From Paenisporosarcina sp. OV554 (GTDB taxonomy: Bacteria > Bacillota > Bacilli > Bacillales_A > Planococcaceae), in assembly GCF_003058165.1 (NCBI RefSeq), contig NZ_QBUC01000013.1, positions 1 through 64,000 on the forward strand: a stretch of DNA of 64,000 nt. Reading direction: 5' to 3'. Position numbers and translations under genes: made by a program. The notes beneath the pieces are model-generated. The model searched no databases. It was not told where the DNA came from and saw only the letters and a program-made list of their open reading frames with translations. Positions within the stretch are counted from its first letter, which is position 1. Every line of letters begins with the position of its first letter. Shown one piece after another: positions 7,495-16,422 of this stretch.

Positions 7495-7701
7495 ATGTAT
7501 ATTATAGGATTTATTTTAGGGATAGTTTTAGTAGTTTGGGGTATTTATCGTATGAGAACAGATGATGGCTTATTTGGAAAAAATCAAAAAAACAAAAACT
7601 TATTCAATTTACTGTTAATGGGAGAAGCTTCAGGAATAGGACAATTTTTGGGTGGAATTATCTTAATTATTGCAGTGATTATAGGATTTTTTGTGAGGTA
7701 G
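7495..7701 (+). CDS. Small two-TM membrane protein (68 aa)
   Basis: Hydrophobic helices at residues 2-18 and about 46-66 flank a polar stretch (R-M-R-T-D-D-G-L-F-G-K-N-Q-K-N-K-N). CGGAGG precedes the ATG at 7495. It is the third gene of the XRE operon, 48 bases after the regulator. Family not recognised; the co-transcribed regulator and DUF2178-like protein suggest a shared membrane-stress or transport role, which is a guess. Confidence 0.6.
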   Translation: MYIIGFILGIVLVVWGIYRMRTDDGLFGKNQKNKNLFNLLLMGEASGIGQFLGGIILIIAVIIGFFVR

Positions 7702-7846
7702 TAATAAACAAGAATTTCAATTTTTCACTGGAATATTGTGAATGAAATCACTTAAACAAACATGTGCGTTAGTTGAAGAACCGGCTGCCTTTTACGAGGC
7801 CACTGAAAAACTTACGTTTTTAATTTTGTAAGTGTGATTTAACTTT

Positions 7847-7892
7847 AAAAGGCGTCATTTCGTTCGAAATCGAACGAAATAACGCCTTTTTC
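7847..7892 (+). terminator. Rho-independent terminator
   Basis: AAAAGGCGT, then TTTCGTTCG, loop AAAT, CGAACGAAA, and ACGCCTTTTT: a long two-part stem interrupted by a small mismatch, ending in a T run. It closes the XRE operon region. Confidence 0.8.
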
Positions 7893-7920
7893 TTTGTATT
7901 ACTTATTCTGATTCCTTCAT

Positions 7921-8067
7921 TATGCAATATGGACCGCTATCGGCACAGTTGGAAGTGTTTTAGCAGGAATGATATTCTTTAATGAACCTAGAAGTTTAAG
8001 ATTAACCCTATTGATTATGTGTATAATTACAGGGGCAGTAGGTATTAAAATGACTTCTGGACATTAA
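7921..8067 (+). pseudogene. SMR multidrug transporter, C-terminal fragment
   Basis: An open frame from 7921 to the stop at 8065-8067 gives Y-A-I-W-T-A-I-G-T-V-G-S-V-L-A-G-M, then F-F-N-E-P-R-S and a last helix ending G-I-K-M-T-S-G-H. This is the second half of an EmrE/SugE small multidrug resistance protein: Y-A-I-W-x-G-x-G is the TM3 hallmark, here with T-A in place of the usual glycine. The first two helices, including the essential membrane glutamate, are absent upstream, so it is a remnant. Confidence 0.75.
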
Positions 8068-8134
8068 TATCAGGGTTTTAAATGGCGATAAGCTAGATGC
8101 AGAAAAAGGTACGAACCTTAGGAGGAGAAGAGAG

Positions 8135-9496
8135 ATGAAAACTATTCAAGATTGGATAAAAGAATATCCTTTAATAAACGAGTTAGTTGCTACAAAGGAA
8201 GTGTTTTGGTCAAATCCTAAATATGAACCATTTCAAACAGAGGGTAAGAAACTTCCGCTTAATGATAAAGATGTAAAAGATGCTGAGGAAAGGCTCAAGC
8301 GTTTTGCTCCTTACATTGCTAAGGTTTTTCCTGAAACAAGAAACCTAAACGGAATCATTGAATCTCCGATTGTACCCATCCCGGCGATGCATCAACAGTT
8401 ATCACACACCTATGAGCATCCATTAGAAGGGACATTTTTGTTGAAATGTGACAGCCACCTTCCCATTTCAGGTTCCATTAAAGCACGCGGCGGCATTTAC
8501 GAAGTGTTGAAACACGCAGAAACGTTGGCGATTCAATATGGTTTATTATCAGTAGAGGATGATTATTCGATCCTTGATAGCGATAAATTTAGAAACTTCT
8601 TTTCCGATTACTCCATTGCCGTCGGATCTACAGGCAATTTAGGGTTAAGTATAGGCATAATGAGTGCCAAATTAGGTTTTAAAGTATCGGTCCATATGTC
8701 TGCGGATGCAAAGAAATGGAAGAAAGATCTCCTTAAAAGCAAAGGAGTAACGGTGATTGAATATAAGGAAGATTACAGCAAAGCGGTCGAAGAGGGGCGC
8801 AAACAGGCTGATAGTGATCCGAATTGCCACTTCATTGATGACGAGAACTCTCGCGATTTGTTTTTAGGATATGCAGTGGCAGCAATTAGACTAAAAAAAC
8901 AATTAGAAGATTTAAATGTAACTGTAGATGAAAACCATCCACTATTTGTTTACCTTCCATGCGGAGTGGGCGGTGGGCCGGGAGGAGTGGCTTTTGGTTT
9001 AAAACTAATGTATCAACATCGAGTACATTGCTTCTTTGCAGAGCCTACACATTCTCCATGTATGTTACTTGGGCTAGTAACAGGTCTGCATGATAAAGTC
9101 TCTGTACAAGATTTTGGAATTGACAACATCACATCAGCAGACGGCCTTGCGGTAGGAAGACCATCAGGATTCGTTGGTCAAACCATGGAGCCTTTATTAA
9201 GCGGAAGTTATACGGTAAGCGATAATGAATTATTTAAACTATTAAGCGCATTGGTCGATACAGAAAATATTCACCTGGAGCCTTCCGCATTAGCCGGTGT
9301 AATAGGGCCGGTAAAGTTATGGACTGAAAAAGAAGGAAAAGAATACATACAAAATCATAACTTAACAGATAAAATGAAAAATGCTACACATATCATGTGG
9401 GCTACCGGTGGAAGTATGGTTCCTAAAGAAACGAAAAACGAATATTATAAAAAAGGAGTAACGTTATCACAAGGAACCCAGCCGAATTGGGATTAG
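8135..9496 (+). CDS. dsdA: D-serine ammonia-lyase
   Basis: A 453-residue PLP enzyme that deaminates D-serine to pyruvate and ammonia in the cytoplasm. The PLP-binding lysine is K116 in [19 protein letters not shown] is the substrate/cofactor loop, and the glycine-rich phosphate clamp is [10 protein letters not shown]. Length fits E. coli DsdA (442 aa). AGGAGG lies 9-12 bases before the ATG. No DsdC regulator or permease is adjacent. A truncated copy, about 90 percent identical in nucleotides, lies at 25815-26190. Its role may be detoxification of, or growth on, D-serine released from peptides or cell walls (inference). Confidence 0.95.
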   Translation: MKTIQDWIKEYPLINELVATKEVFWSNPKYEPFQTEGKKLPLNDKDVKDAEERLKRFAPYIAKVFPETRNLNGIIESPIVPIPAMHQQLSHTYEHPLEGTFLLKCDSHLPISGSIKARGGIYEVLKHAETLAIQYGLLSVEDDYSILDSDKFRNFFSDYSIAVGSTGNLGLSIGIMSAKLGFKVSVHMSADAKKWKKDLLKSKGVTVIEYKEDYSKAVEEGRKQADSDPNCHFIDDENSRDLFLGYAVAAIRLKKQLEDLNVTVDENHPLFVYLPCGVGGGPGGVAFGLKLMYQHRVHCFFAEPTHSPCMLLGLVTGLHDKVSVQDFGIDNITSADGLAVGRPSGFVGQTMEPLLSGSYTVSDNELFKLLSALVDTENIHLEPSALAGVIGPVKLWTEKEGKEYIQNHNLTDKMKNATHIMWATGGSMVPKETKNEYYKKGVTLSQGTQPNWD

Positions 9497-9521
9497 CCGG
9501 ATTCATGATAAATATTGTCCC

Positions 9522-9698
9522 ATGGCCAGAGTAGTTATCAGGATGGGGTACTTTAGAATCGTTGAACCCGAGTATTTAGAGAAAGTAAGAAAAGAAATTC
9601 AAAAGTATGGATTTTTCGCTGAAATAGACAAAAGTAGAACAGATCCAGAACTCTTGATGGCATGTGACGGGAATCAACATATATCTTTTGTACTATAG
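9522..9698 (+). CDS. Small hypothetical protein or gene remnant (58 aa)
   Basis: An ATG at 9522 opens a 58-codon frame reading R-M-G-Y-F-R-I-V-E-P-E-Y-L-E-K-V-R-K-E-I, then G-F-F-A-E-I-D-K-S-R-T-D-P-E-L-L-M-A-C-D-G. Amphipathic helix periodicity and codon use look coding. No ribosome site precedes the ATG and nothing follows in frame, so it may be the C-terminal end of a larger lost protein. From 9699 to about 9880 I see only a weak imperfect hairpin before the kinase gene. Confidence 0.3.
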   Translation: MARVVIRMGYFRIVEPEYLEKVRKEIQKYGFFAEIDKSRTDPELLMACDGNQHISFVL

Positions 9699-9896
9699 TG
9701 TCTAGTGAAAAAGTGCGGTTAAAATTATAACATTTGATGAACAGGCAAATGAAGATTTAAGCTTTATACTAGTACTGTGTCTTGGAGCACAGCCGGTGAT
9801 TGACTAGTGGGGAATTTCTTCATTTTGCCAGTGCCGGTTTTTTGATGCATAATAATAGTAATCTTATATTTCTTTGAGATAAAGGAAGGGATCGTT

Positions 9897-11756
9897 TTGA
9901 AAAAGATAGACTCTATTTCTATGAGAGAAAAAATAGTGAGTTTTTATCTTTATTCTATTTCTTTTCTTGGTATGATTGCTGTTATAAGTTCCCTATTTAA
10001 AAGTGAAATGCCTTCTGAATTAATAATCCTTTTGCTGTTAGCGGTGTTTATGGGGATTATTGAGTATTTTCCTATCCGCATTGGGAGAGGAGGAATCACG
10101 CTCAGCCTTACGCTCATTTACCCAATGATTTGGGAGTTTGGGATACATATAACTGTCATTGCTTGTGTGTGTGTAATGGTATTTACCCAGTCCATTCGCC
10201 GTTTACCCATGCAAAGAACACTATTTAATACTACTCAATTTGCTTTAAGTATCATTCTAGCAGAATGGTTGTCCAAACAATGTATTTCTTTTTTTATTAC
10301 GGAGATGAACCTGCCTGTTTTATCTGAAGAATTAATAAGCTTGCTTTTATTTACCGTATTCTTTTGCTCTATCAACACCCTTTTTTTCGATCTTTTAATG
10401 GTGCTTCTTCCTCAGCCATACACGCGAGAACAATGGCACAAGAAAAATATGTTAGTATTTTTGAGTGCAAGTTTTTGTTTATTCTACGCCTTTCTTATAT
10501 ATATCTTAGAACATCGATATCGCGGAGAGATGGATGGAATTACTGTTCTGTTCTTCTTTTTCCCGCTTGTAGCCATTTGCATCATTAGTTCTTTCTCCCG
10601 GCAAATACGGATTGAAAAAGAACGATTATATAAACTTTTTTCTATTACGACGGAGTTGAGTCAGGGGCTATCTGCCGGAAACTTACATCAGATGAAACAA
10701 TCACTTAAAGGATTCTTGGGAATACAAGCATATGCTTTATGGGCAAAAGATGAAGGGAACTGGCAGATTCTGTTAATGGATGGAAAAGTACATTCCAATA
10801 TTTCAAGTTCGTTTGATCTGCATCCGAATTTTGAGGAGATAGCCCAAACCTTTGTTGTTACTGATTGGAAGACGGGTATGGCTCCAGGAGATGAAGTATT
10901 TGAAGATGTCATACGCTCCCTCGTCTACTTACCTCTTAAAGTCAATAATGAGTTGGTTGGAATGTTTGTTGCAGGCAAAAGCAGGGGGGCAAGTTTTATT
11001 ACCGAAGATATACAGTCTTTAGCTACGTTTGCCAATCATTTGGGTAGCTTGCTTAAAACACGGTCGCTCGTCTCCGAACAGGAAAAGAGAGTTATTTTGG
11101 AAGAAAGAAATCGACTAGCCCGTGAAATCCACGATGGAATTGCACAAGTTTTAGCTGGGGTCATATTTCAGCTGGAATCAGCTCAGAAGAAATCCGAAGA
11201 TCAATCAGGAAACATGCAGCAAGTGGTAGACAAAAGCATAAAAAAATTACGGAATAGTTTAAGTGAAGTTCGGTATTCTATCTATGCTTTAAAGCCATAT
11301 CCTACCCAAAGGCTAGGGCTAAAACAAGCAATTGCTAATAAAATTGAATCTATAAAACAAGAATATGATCTGGCCATTACTTATCATGAAAGAGGCCGTT
11401 CTCGTACACTCAGTTTTTCAAAAGAACGAGTTATTTTTGATACTTTACAGGAAAGCTTGCAGAACATTGTAAAACATGCAAAAGCGGACAAGGTTGACAT
11501 TCTCCTAAGCTATCAACGTGAACATACACTTTTAAAGGTGAAGGATAACGGGGTTGGCTTTTCCCTTTTTGAAGCCATGATTAAATCGAAACATGAGCCT
11601 CATTATGGCATTTTGTATATAAATGAACAAGCTGAACAGCTGGGAGCTACCCTTCAGATTGATAGTTCAGTAGGAAAAGGTACAGAAATTACATTGTCAA
11701 TTCCAGATTCAGAAACGGGGGATGAGTATCATGATTCAAATATTACTAGTGGATGA
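9897..11756 (+). CDS. Membrane sensor histidine kinase, GAF + HisKA_3 (NarX/ComP-like)
   Basis: A 619-residue kinase. Residues about 12-230 hold six to seven transmembrane helices, followed by a coiled linker, a GAF-like domain near 250-395, and a HisKA_3 dimerisation domain with E-R-N-R-L-A-R-E-I-H-D-G-I-A-Q (phospho-acceptor H412). The HATPase region has the N box Q-E-S-L-Q-N-I-V-K-H-A and the G box D-N-G-V-G-F. TTG start at 9897 sits 6 bases after AAGGAAGGG. The 3' end overlaps the regulator gene, so the two form a two-component operon. The signal is unknown. Three secreted proteases follow directly, as with DegSU or ComPA, so control of exoenzymes is likely but unproven. Confidence 0.88.
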   Translation: MKKIDSISMREKIVSFYLYSISFLGMIAVISSLFKSEMPSELIILLLLAVFMGIIEYFPIRIGRGGITLSLTLIYPMIWEFGIHITVIACVCVMVFTQSIRRLPMQRTLFNTTQFALSIILAEWLSKQCISFFITEMNLPVLSEELISLLLFTVFFCSINTLFFDLLMVLLPQPYTREQWHKKNMLVFLSASFCLFYAFLIYILEHRYRGEMDGITVLFFFFPLVAICIISSFSRQIRIEKERLYKLFSITTELSQGLSAGNLHQMKQSLKGFLGIQAYALWAKDEGNWQILLMDGKVHSNISSSFDLHPNFEEIAQTFVVTDWKTGMAPGDEVFEDVIRSLVYLPLKVNNELVGMFVAGKSRGASFITEDIQSLATFANHLGSLLKTRSLVSEQEKRVILEERNRLAREIHDGIAQVLAGVIFQLESAQKKSEDQSGNMQQVVDKSIKKLRNSLSEVRYSIYALKPYPTQRLGLKQAIANKIESIKQEYDLAITYHERGRSRTLSFSKERVIFDTLQESLQNIVKHAKADKVDILLSYQREHTLLKVKDNGVGFSLFEAMIKSKHEPHYGILYINEQAEQLGATLQIDSSVGKGTEITLSIPDSETGDEYHDSNITSG

Positions 11757-12366
11757 TCATGCTGTCTTGCGTGATGGACTTCGGAGCATATTGGATCTCG
11801 AATCCGATATCCGAGTCGTAGGAGAAGCCGTTTCCGGGGAGGAGGTATTGAAGAAAGTAGAGGAGTATAGACCTGATTTTATATTGATGGACATCAATCT
11901 CCCTGGAAAAAATGGCATTGAGGTCACGTCCCTCGTGAAAAGTCAGTATCCGAATTGCCGCGTTCTTATATTAACGATGTTTGAACATGATGAATACTTA
12001 ATGGAAGCACTTCGGGCGGGTGCAGATGGCTATTTATTGAAGGATTCGTCATCTGAACAAGTGGTAGAAGCTATTCGAAAGGTATCACAAGGGGATTCGG
12101 TTATTCATCCTCGCATGACCCAAAAGTTGATAACGTATCATCAAAAAAACTCAGAACGTAACGAAAATGTGCTATCAGAGCGTGAAAAAGAAGTACTGTT
12201 TGAATTGGTCAAAGGTCTTAGCAATAAAGAAATTGCTGAAGTCCTATTTATCAGTGACAAGACAGTTAAAATTCACATCAATAAGATTTTCAAAAAGCTG
12301 AATGTGAAAAGCCGTACACAAGCAGTCATTTATGCCGTTCAAAATCAACTTGTTCCTTTTTCTTAA
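11731..12366 (+). CDS. NarL/FixJ-family response regulator
   Basis: Receiver domain (residues 1-120) with acidic pocket D8-D9, phospho-acceptor D54 in L-M-D-I-N-L-P, a conserved T in I-L-T-M-F and K in L-L-K-D-S. A LuxR-type helix-turn-helix spans about 147-205 (L-S-E-R-E-K-E-V-L, G-L-S-N-K-E-I-A, K-T-V-K-I-H). The ATG at 11731 is preferred because ACGGGGG lies about 9 bases upstream; an ATG at 11722 touches that site. It overlaps the kinase gene by 26 bases. The nearest candidate targets are the dyads upstream of the subtilase genes at 12416, 16238 and 21308. Confidence 0.93.
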   Translation: MIQILLVDDHAVLRDGLRSILDLESDIRVVGEAVSGEEVLKKVEEYRPDFILMDINLPGKNGIEVTSLVKSQYPNCRVLILTMFEHDEYLMEALRAGADGYLLKDSSSEQVVEAIRKVSQGDSVIHPRMTQKLITYHQKNSERNENVLSEREKEVLFELVKGLSNKEIAEVLFISDKTVKIHINKIFKKLNVKSRTQAVIYAVQNQLVPFS

Positions 12367-12412
12367 AGAACTATCCTGCGCCTAGACAAGGTGCGGATAG
12401 TTCTTTTGTTTT
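12365..12412 (+). terminator. Rho-independent terminator of the two-component operon
   Basis: AAAGAACTATCC and GGATAGTTCTTTT form a 12-bp outer stem around TGCGCC...GGTGCG, followed by a GTTTT run. It separates the regulator from the first subtilase promoter. Confidence 0.85.
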
Positions 12413-12415
12413 ATG

Positions 12416-12430
12416 TTGGTATAGAACCAA
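12416..12430. promoter_or_regulatory. Dyad TTGGT-N5-ACCAA, protease promoter element 1
   Basis: TTGGT-ATAGA-ACCAA is a perfect 5+5 inverted repeat, 44 bases upstream of the CodY box core. The same element appears at 16238-16252 (CTGGT-ATAGA-ACCAA) and, degraded, at 21308-21323. Size and symmetry suit a dimeric regulator such as the LuxR-type protein encoded just upstream (inference). Confidence 0.55.
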
Positions 12431-12457
12431 AAGCTGTAGCAATTATACCTTTTGGTT

Positions 12458-12472
12458 AATTTTCAGAAAAGT
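12458..12472. promoter_or_regulatory. CodY-binding box upstream of subtilase 1
   Basis: AATTTTCAGAAAAGT matches the CodY consensus AATTTTCWGAAAATT at 14 of 15 positions. CodY represses when branched-chain amino acids and GTP are plentiful. The box lies 83 bases before the protease ATG. Confidence 0.8.
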
Positions 12473-12554
12473 GAAAAAGTGAAATAATAAAGATAGATTT
12501 GAAATTTACTAGTTTCATCTATTTATTATTTTATTAGGAAAAGGAGATAGGTTC

Positions 12555-15500
12555 ATGAAAAAAAGAAAAATGAAGGCATGGAAAGTCATGACCACAGCAG
12601 CGATGACTTCCTTATTATTTTCATCACTTACCGTTTCTGCAGAAGGTGATGTTACGCAAGCTAAGTCGCAAATGGTTGAAGAAATTGAGGAACAAGGAGG
12701 AAATTTATTTTTTGATAATGACAAGTTAGAGCCTGGAAGTAATGATTTATATAATAAAGACATTAAAAAAGAAGGTTCGAATAAAGCCTATAATCCAAAT
12801 GATATTGTTCGTCTAATTGTAGAAGTAGAACAACCAACAGATGTGGACAATACAGACAACACATCTAAAAATAAAAAAACATTAATGAAGCAAAAGCAAG
12901 ACAAAGTAATCGATCAAATCGCTAACACGAAATCTTCAAAATCAAATTCACCGACTAAAGTAAAACACCGTTATTATGAAGGGTTTAACGGATTCAGTGT
13001 CGAAACAGAGTTCCAAGATATGAAAGAAATCAAATCTATTCCAGGGGTTACGAATGTACATATTGCTAGAACATTCCAGGAAACCATGGGTGCAAGTAAA
13101 GAATTAGTACAAGCTCAAAAAGTATGGGAACAATACGGATATAAAGGTGAAGGTTTAGTAGTCGCGGTCGTTGATTCAGGAATTGATCATTCGCACAATG
13201 ATATGAAACTATCTGCTGATGCAAAAGTAAAAGAAAAATGGACTCAAGATAAAATGAATCAAAAAATGGCAGAGACAGCCGCAAACGAAATTTGGTATTC
13301 TGATAAAGTTCCAACAGGCTATGATTGGGCAGATAACGATACCGATGTCATTCCTAGAGGTGTAAAAGGTAGTCCACATGGTACACACGTAGCTGGTACT
13401 ATTGGGGCAGGTGGAGACGAAACGAAGGGTGGAGTCGAAGGAATTGCACCAGGTGTGCAGCTATTAGCTGAGAAAGTATTTTCAGATAATGGTGGCGGAG
13501 CCTATGAAGATGATATTATTGCTGGTATTGAGCATGCCATCACTATGGGTGCAGATGTAATCAACATGAGTCTAGGTGTTGATGCAGGTTATGTAGATGA
13601 AGTATTTGATCCGATTCAAAAAGCTATCCGAGTTGCGACTGAACAAGGTACCCTTGTTGTCGTGGCAGCTGGTAATTCAGCTTATAGTACGAAAAATAAT
13701 ATCATCATGTCTTCATTAAGACCATATGCAGAAAATCCTGATATCGGAACAGTTGGTGCACCGGGTGTAAGTCCATATGCTCTATCGGTTGCTTCCTATG
13801 AAAATACTAAATATCATTTGAATACACTAACTACAGCAGATGGTTTTTCACTGCCGTTCCGAAATCAAACACAATTCCCTGCAGCCTATAATTTTAAAGT
13901 CTCTAAGGTTCTTTCACCAGATGTACCTTATGATTTGGTATACGTAGGGGAAGGAAGTAAAGCAACTAATTATCCAAAAGGAAAAACGGACTACATTGCG
14001 GTAGTTAAACTATTAAATCCATATAGTACTGTTTCATCTATTCAGTTTACTGCAAAGAGTGCAGGAGCAAAGGCTATTATTATGATACCACCTGCAGTAT
14101 GGAATGATTATACTGCTCTACCAGTAACCCCAACTGCAACACCAACGGCTTCAACAAGTAAAGCTGTAGGTGAAGCATTACTGGAAAAAATGAATAATCT
14201 ACCAATTGGCCAATATCTAAGTATGAAATTATCAAGCGATACTTCAGTAGATAACCCAGCGAAAGACACAATGTCCCATTTTTCATCTATTGGTTCACCT
14301 AGTACATTAGATTTTAAACCTGAGATTTCTGCTCCTGGTGGAAATATTTATTCGACTGTACCAGGAAATGACTATGAAATGATGAGTGGAACATCCATGG
14401 CAACGCCACATGTTGCAGGCGGTTCTGCATTGTTATTACAGGCACTTTATCAAAAAGGATTAACACATTCAGAAGATACTGTTTTAAAGGCAAAAATTGC
14501 TTTAATGAATACAGCTAATGTGGTTATGGATCCAAAAACGAACGGTGAAGTTCCATATTCACCACGTGTACAAGGGTCTGGTTTAATGAAAATTCAACAT
14601 GCCATTAACACACCTGCCATTGTAACAAGAAAAGACACGTCTTTAGAACAAGCAGGATCGGTTGCTTTAAAGAAAATAGGTCAAAATACAAGTTTTAAAT
14701 TAAACTTGGAAGCTTTCGACCTTCCTAAGGGTAAAAATAATAGTGATGATATTGAATACAATGTTTATGTAGATCTATTGAAAGATAAGACTGAAATGAA
14801 GGAATTCGATTTAGATAGTGATGGGCAATTGGATTCAAAAGAGTATTTAACATTAACTAGTGAACGTATTAATGGTGCGACTGTCACTGTAAATGATAAT
14901 GTAGTAACAGATAAAACTGGAGTATTAGTTAAAATTAAACCAGGTCAAACAAAAATGCTAACTGTTAGTGTGAATTTACCAGATTCCTTAAAGAAAAATA
15001 GTTTTGTAGAAGGATTTGTTCGTCTAGTTCCAGTAGCCAAGGACCAAGATAAAGCAGTGCCTTTAACTGTCCCTTATATGGGCTTCTATGGAAAATGGGA
15101 TGAACCACGAAATATCGACGCACCTGCATGGGAGAAGGATGCATTTGTAGGATATACGGCACTTTGGGATGAAAGTGCAGAAAGATATCCATTAGGATAT
15201 AACCCATATTCTGATACTTTCTCTCTTAACCATATTGCCTTCTCACCAAACTATATTAATGATGGAATCTTTCCGTCATTCCAAGCATTACGTAATTTAG
15301 AAAAAGTTGAAATGTATGTTGAAGATCAATCTGGAAATCTCATTAAAAATTTAGGCGATTTTAGTGAATATACTGGTACTCCATGGAAATTCAGAAAAAA
15401 TATAATGTCATATGGGGATACAAAGTATGGCGGATATAAATGGGATATGAAAGACTCATCCGGACAATATGTGCCTGATGGTGTTTACCAATATGTTGTC

Positions 15501-16112
15501 AAAACAACATTAGATTATTCAAACGCAAAACCACAGATTGTTAAAATGCCAATTACGATAGATTCTGTCGCTCCGACCGTTTCAAATATTACAGTAACGC
15601 CAAAGAACGAAAAATATGAAATTTCCTTCAATCCGCAAGACAATGCAAGTGACTTTAATTCTGCTGTTGTATGGGTGAATGGACAAGTTCATTCACTAAG
15701 TCTTGAGCAAAAATCTTTCTTAGTTAATACAGAACCGAAAAGTATTATTATTCTAGCCATTGATTATGCAGGAAATCAATCCTACAAAGTTTGGGGAGAT
15801 CCGAGCTATATTAAAGATACTATGGCCGTTCAAACGGTCAGTATAACTCCGACTGCAAATATTAACAAAAGCAAACCTGCAAAAGTTAGTGCCTGGGCTT
15901 ATGCCAGAGTAGACTGGACGATTAATGTTAAAGATGCAAGTGGAAAGATAGTCGATTCGTTTAAAGTGGAAAATGAACATTCACTGAAAACACAATGGCT
16001 ACCTAATACGGACCTTCAAAATGGAACGTATTCTATATCAATTGATGTCGAGACAAAAGACGGTTTTAAAGTAACAACAACGCCTAAACAAGTAACGGTT
16101 CTCCAACAATAA
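12555..16112 (+). CDS. Large secreted subtilisin-like protease, C5a-peptidase/lactocepin type
   Basis: An 1185-residue S8 serine protease. A Sec signal peptide covers about 1-29 (K-K-R-K-M-K basic start, cleavage near V-S-A-E). A prodomain of about 80-175 precedes the catalytic domain with D207 (V-V-D-S-G-I-D), H275 (P-H-G-T-H-V-A-G) and S614 (S-G-T-S-M-A-T-P-H). A PA-type insertion lies between H and S. After it come an Fn3-like domain (about 690-850) containing an EF-hand-like D-L-D-S-D-G-Q-L-D loop, a beta-rich part and a FlgD-like Ig segment (S-G-Q-Y-V-P-D-G-V-Y-Q-Y). There is no LPxTG anchor, so it is probably released. Its promoter shares the dyad, CodY box and ACTAGTTTC with the next two proteases. 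Confidence 0.92.
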   Translation: MKKRKMKAWKVMTTAAMTSLLFSSLTVSAEGDVTQAKSQMVEEIEEQGGNLFFDNDKLEPGSNDLYNKDIKKEGSNKAYNPNDIVRLIVEVEQPTDVDNTDNTSKNKKTLMKQKQDKVIDQIANTKSSKSNSPTKVKHRYYEGFNGFSVETEFQDMKEIKSIPGVTNVHIARTFQETMGASKELVQAQKVWEQYGYKGEGLVVAVVDSGIDHSHNDMKLSADAKVKEKWTQDKMNQKMAETAANEIWYSDKVPTGYDWADNDTDVIPRGVKGSPHGTHVAGTIGAGGDETKGGVEGIAPGVQLLAEKVFSDNGGGAYEDDIIAGIEHAITMGADVINMSLGVDAGYVDEVFDPIQKAIRVATEQGTLVVVAAGNSAYSTKNNIIMSSLRPYAENPDIGTVGAPGVSPYALSVASYENTKYHLNTLTTADGFSLPFRNQTQFPAAYNFKVSKVLSPDVPYDLVYVGEGSKATNYPKGKTDYIAVVKLLNPYSTVSSIQFTAKSAGAKAIIMIPPAVWNDYTALPVTPTATPTASTSKAVGEALLEKMNNLPIGQYLSMKLSSDTSVDNPAKDTMSHFSSIGSPSTLDFKPEISAPGGNIYSTVPGNDYEMMSGTSMATPHVAGGSALLLQALYQKGLTHSEDTVLKAKIALMNTANVVMDPKTNGEVPYSPRVQGSGLMKIQHAINTPAIVTRKDTSLEQAGSVALKKIGQNTSFKLNLEAFDLPKGKNNSDDIEYNVYVDLLKDKTEMKEFDLDSDGQLDSKEYLTLTSERINGATVTVNDNVVTDKTGVLVKIKPGQTKMLTVSVNLPDSLKKNSFVEGFVRLVPVAKDQDKAVPLTVPYMGFYGKWDEPRNIDAPAWEKDAFVGYTALWDESAERYPLGYNPYSDTFSLNHIAFSPNYINDGIFPSFQALRNLEKVEMYVEDQSGNLIKNLGDFSEYTGTPWKFRKNIMSYGDTKYGGYKWDMKDSSGQYVPDGVYQYVVKTTLDYSNAKPQIVKMPITIDSVAPTVSNITVTPKNEKYEISFNPQDNASDFNSAVVWVNGQVHSLSLEQKSFLVNTEPKSIIILAIDYAGNQSYKVWGDPSYIKDTMAVQTVSITPTANINKSKPAKVSAWAYARVDWTINVKDASGKIVDSFKVENEHSLKTQWLPNTDLQNGTYSISIDVETKDGFKVTTTPKQVTVLQQ

Positions 16113-16122
16113 ACCGATTGCG

Positions 16123-16155
16123 CCCCAAGTGAGAATGATTCACTTGGGGTTTTTC
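16123..16155 (+). terminator. Rho-independent terminator
   Basis: CCCCAAGTG pairs with CACTTGGGG around GAATGATT-type loop sequence and is followed by TTTTT. It ends the first subtilase transcript. Confidence 0.85.
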
Positions 16156-16237
16156 ATGCCCGATGCATGGTGCCATTTTTATACGCAAAAGATGAATGAT
16201 TAAATAAAAAGTCGTGGAGTAGTGCTTTTGTTTTATA

Positions 16238-16252
16238 CTGGTATAGAACCAA
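16238..16252. promoter_or_regulatory. Dyad GGT-N5-ACC, protease promoter element 2
   Basis: CTGGT-ATAGA-ACCAA keeps the spacer sequence of the element at 12416 exactly and sits at the same 44-base distance from the CodY box core. Confidence 0.55.
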
Positions 16253-16279
16253 TAACAGCAACATTTACATCCTATGTTT

Positions 16280-16294
16280 AATTTTCAGAAAAGT
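16280..16294. promoter_or_regulatory. CodY-binding box upstream of subtilase 2
   Basis: AATTTTCAGAAAAGT, 14 of 15 to the CodY consensus and identical to the box at 12458. It lies 129 bases before the protease ATG. ACTAGTTTC follows at 16330, 48 bases after the TTTTC core, as in the other two promoters. Confidence 0.8.
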
Positions 16295-16422
16295 GGAAAT
16301 ATGGGATGATGAAAGACGGAATCGAGTTAACTAGTTTCTTGGGTTCTTCTTTAAAAGACTTGGTTGTAAAAAATATAAGTTAAGAGAGAAAAAACAATTA
16401 CAAAAGGACAAGGGGATGCGGT

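Noticed and set aside
9760-9845. Possible structured leader or riboswitch before the two-component operon
   Set aside because: Only an imperfect CCGGTG/TGCCGG pairing is seen and no conserved aptamer blocks are present.
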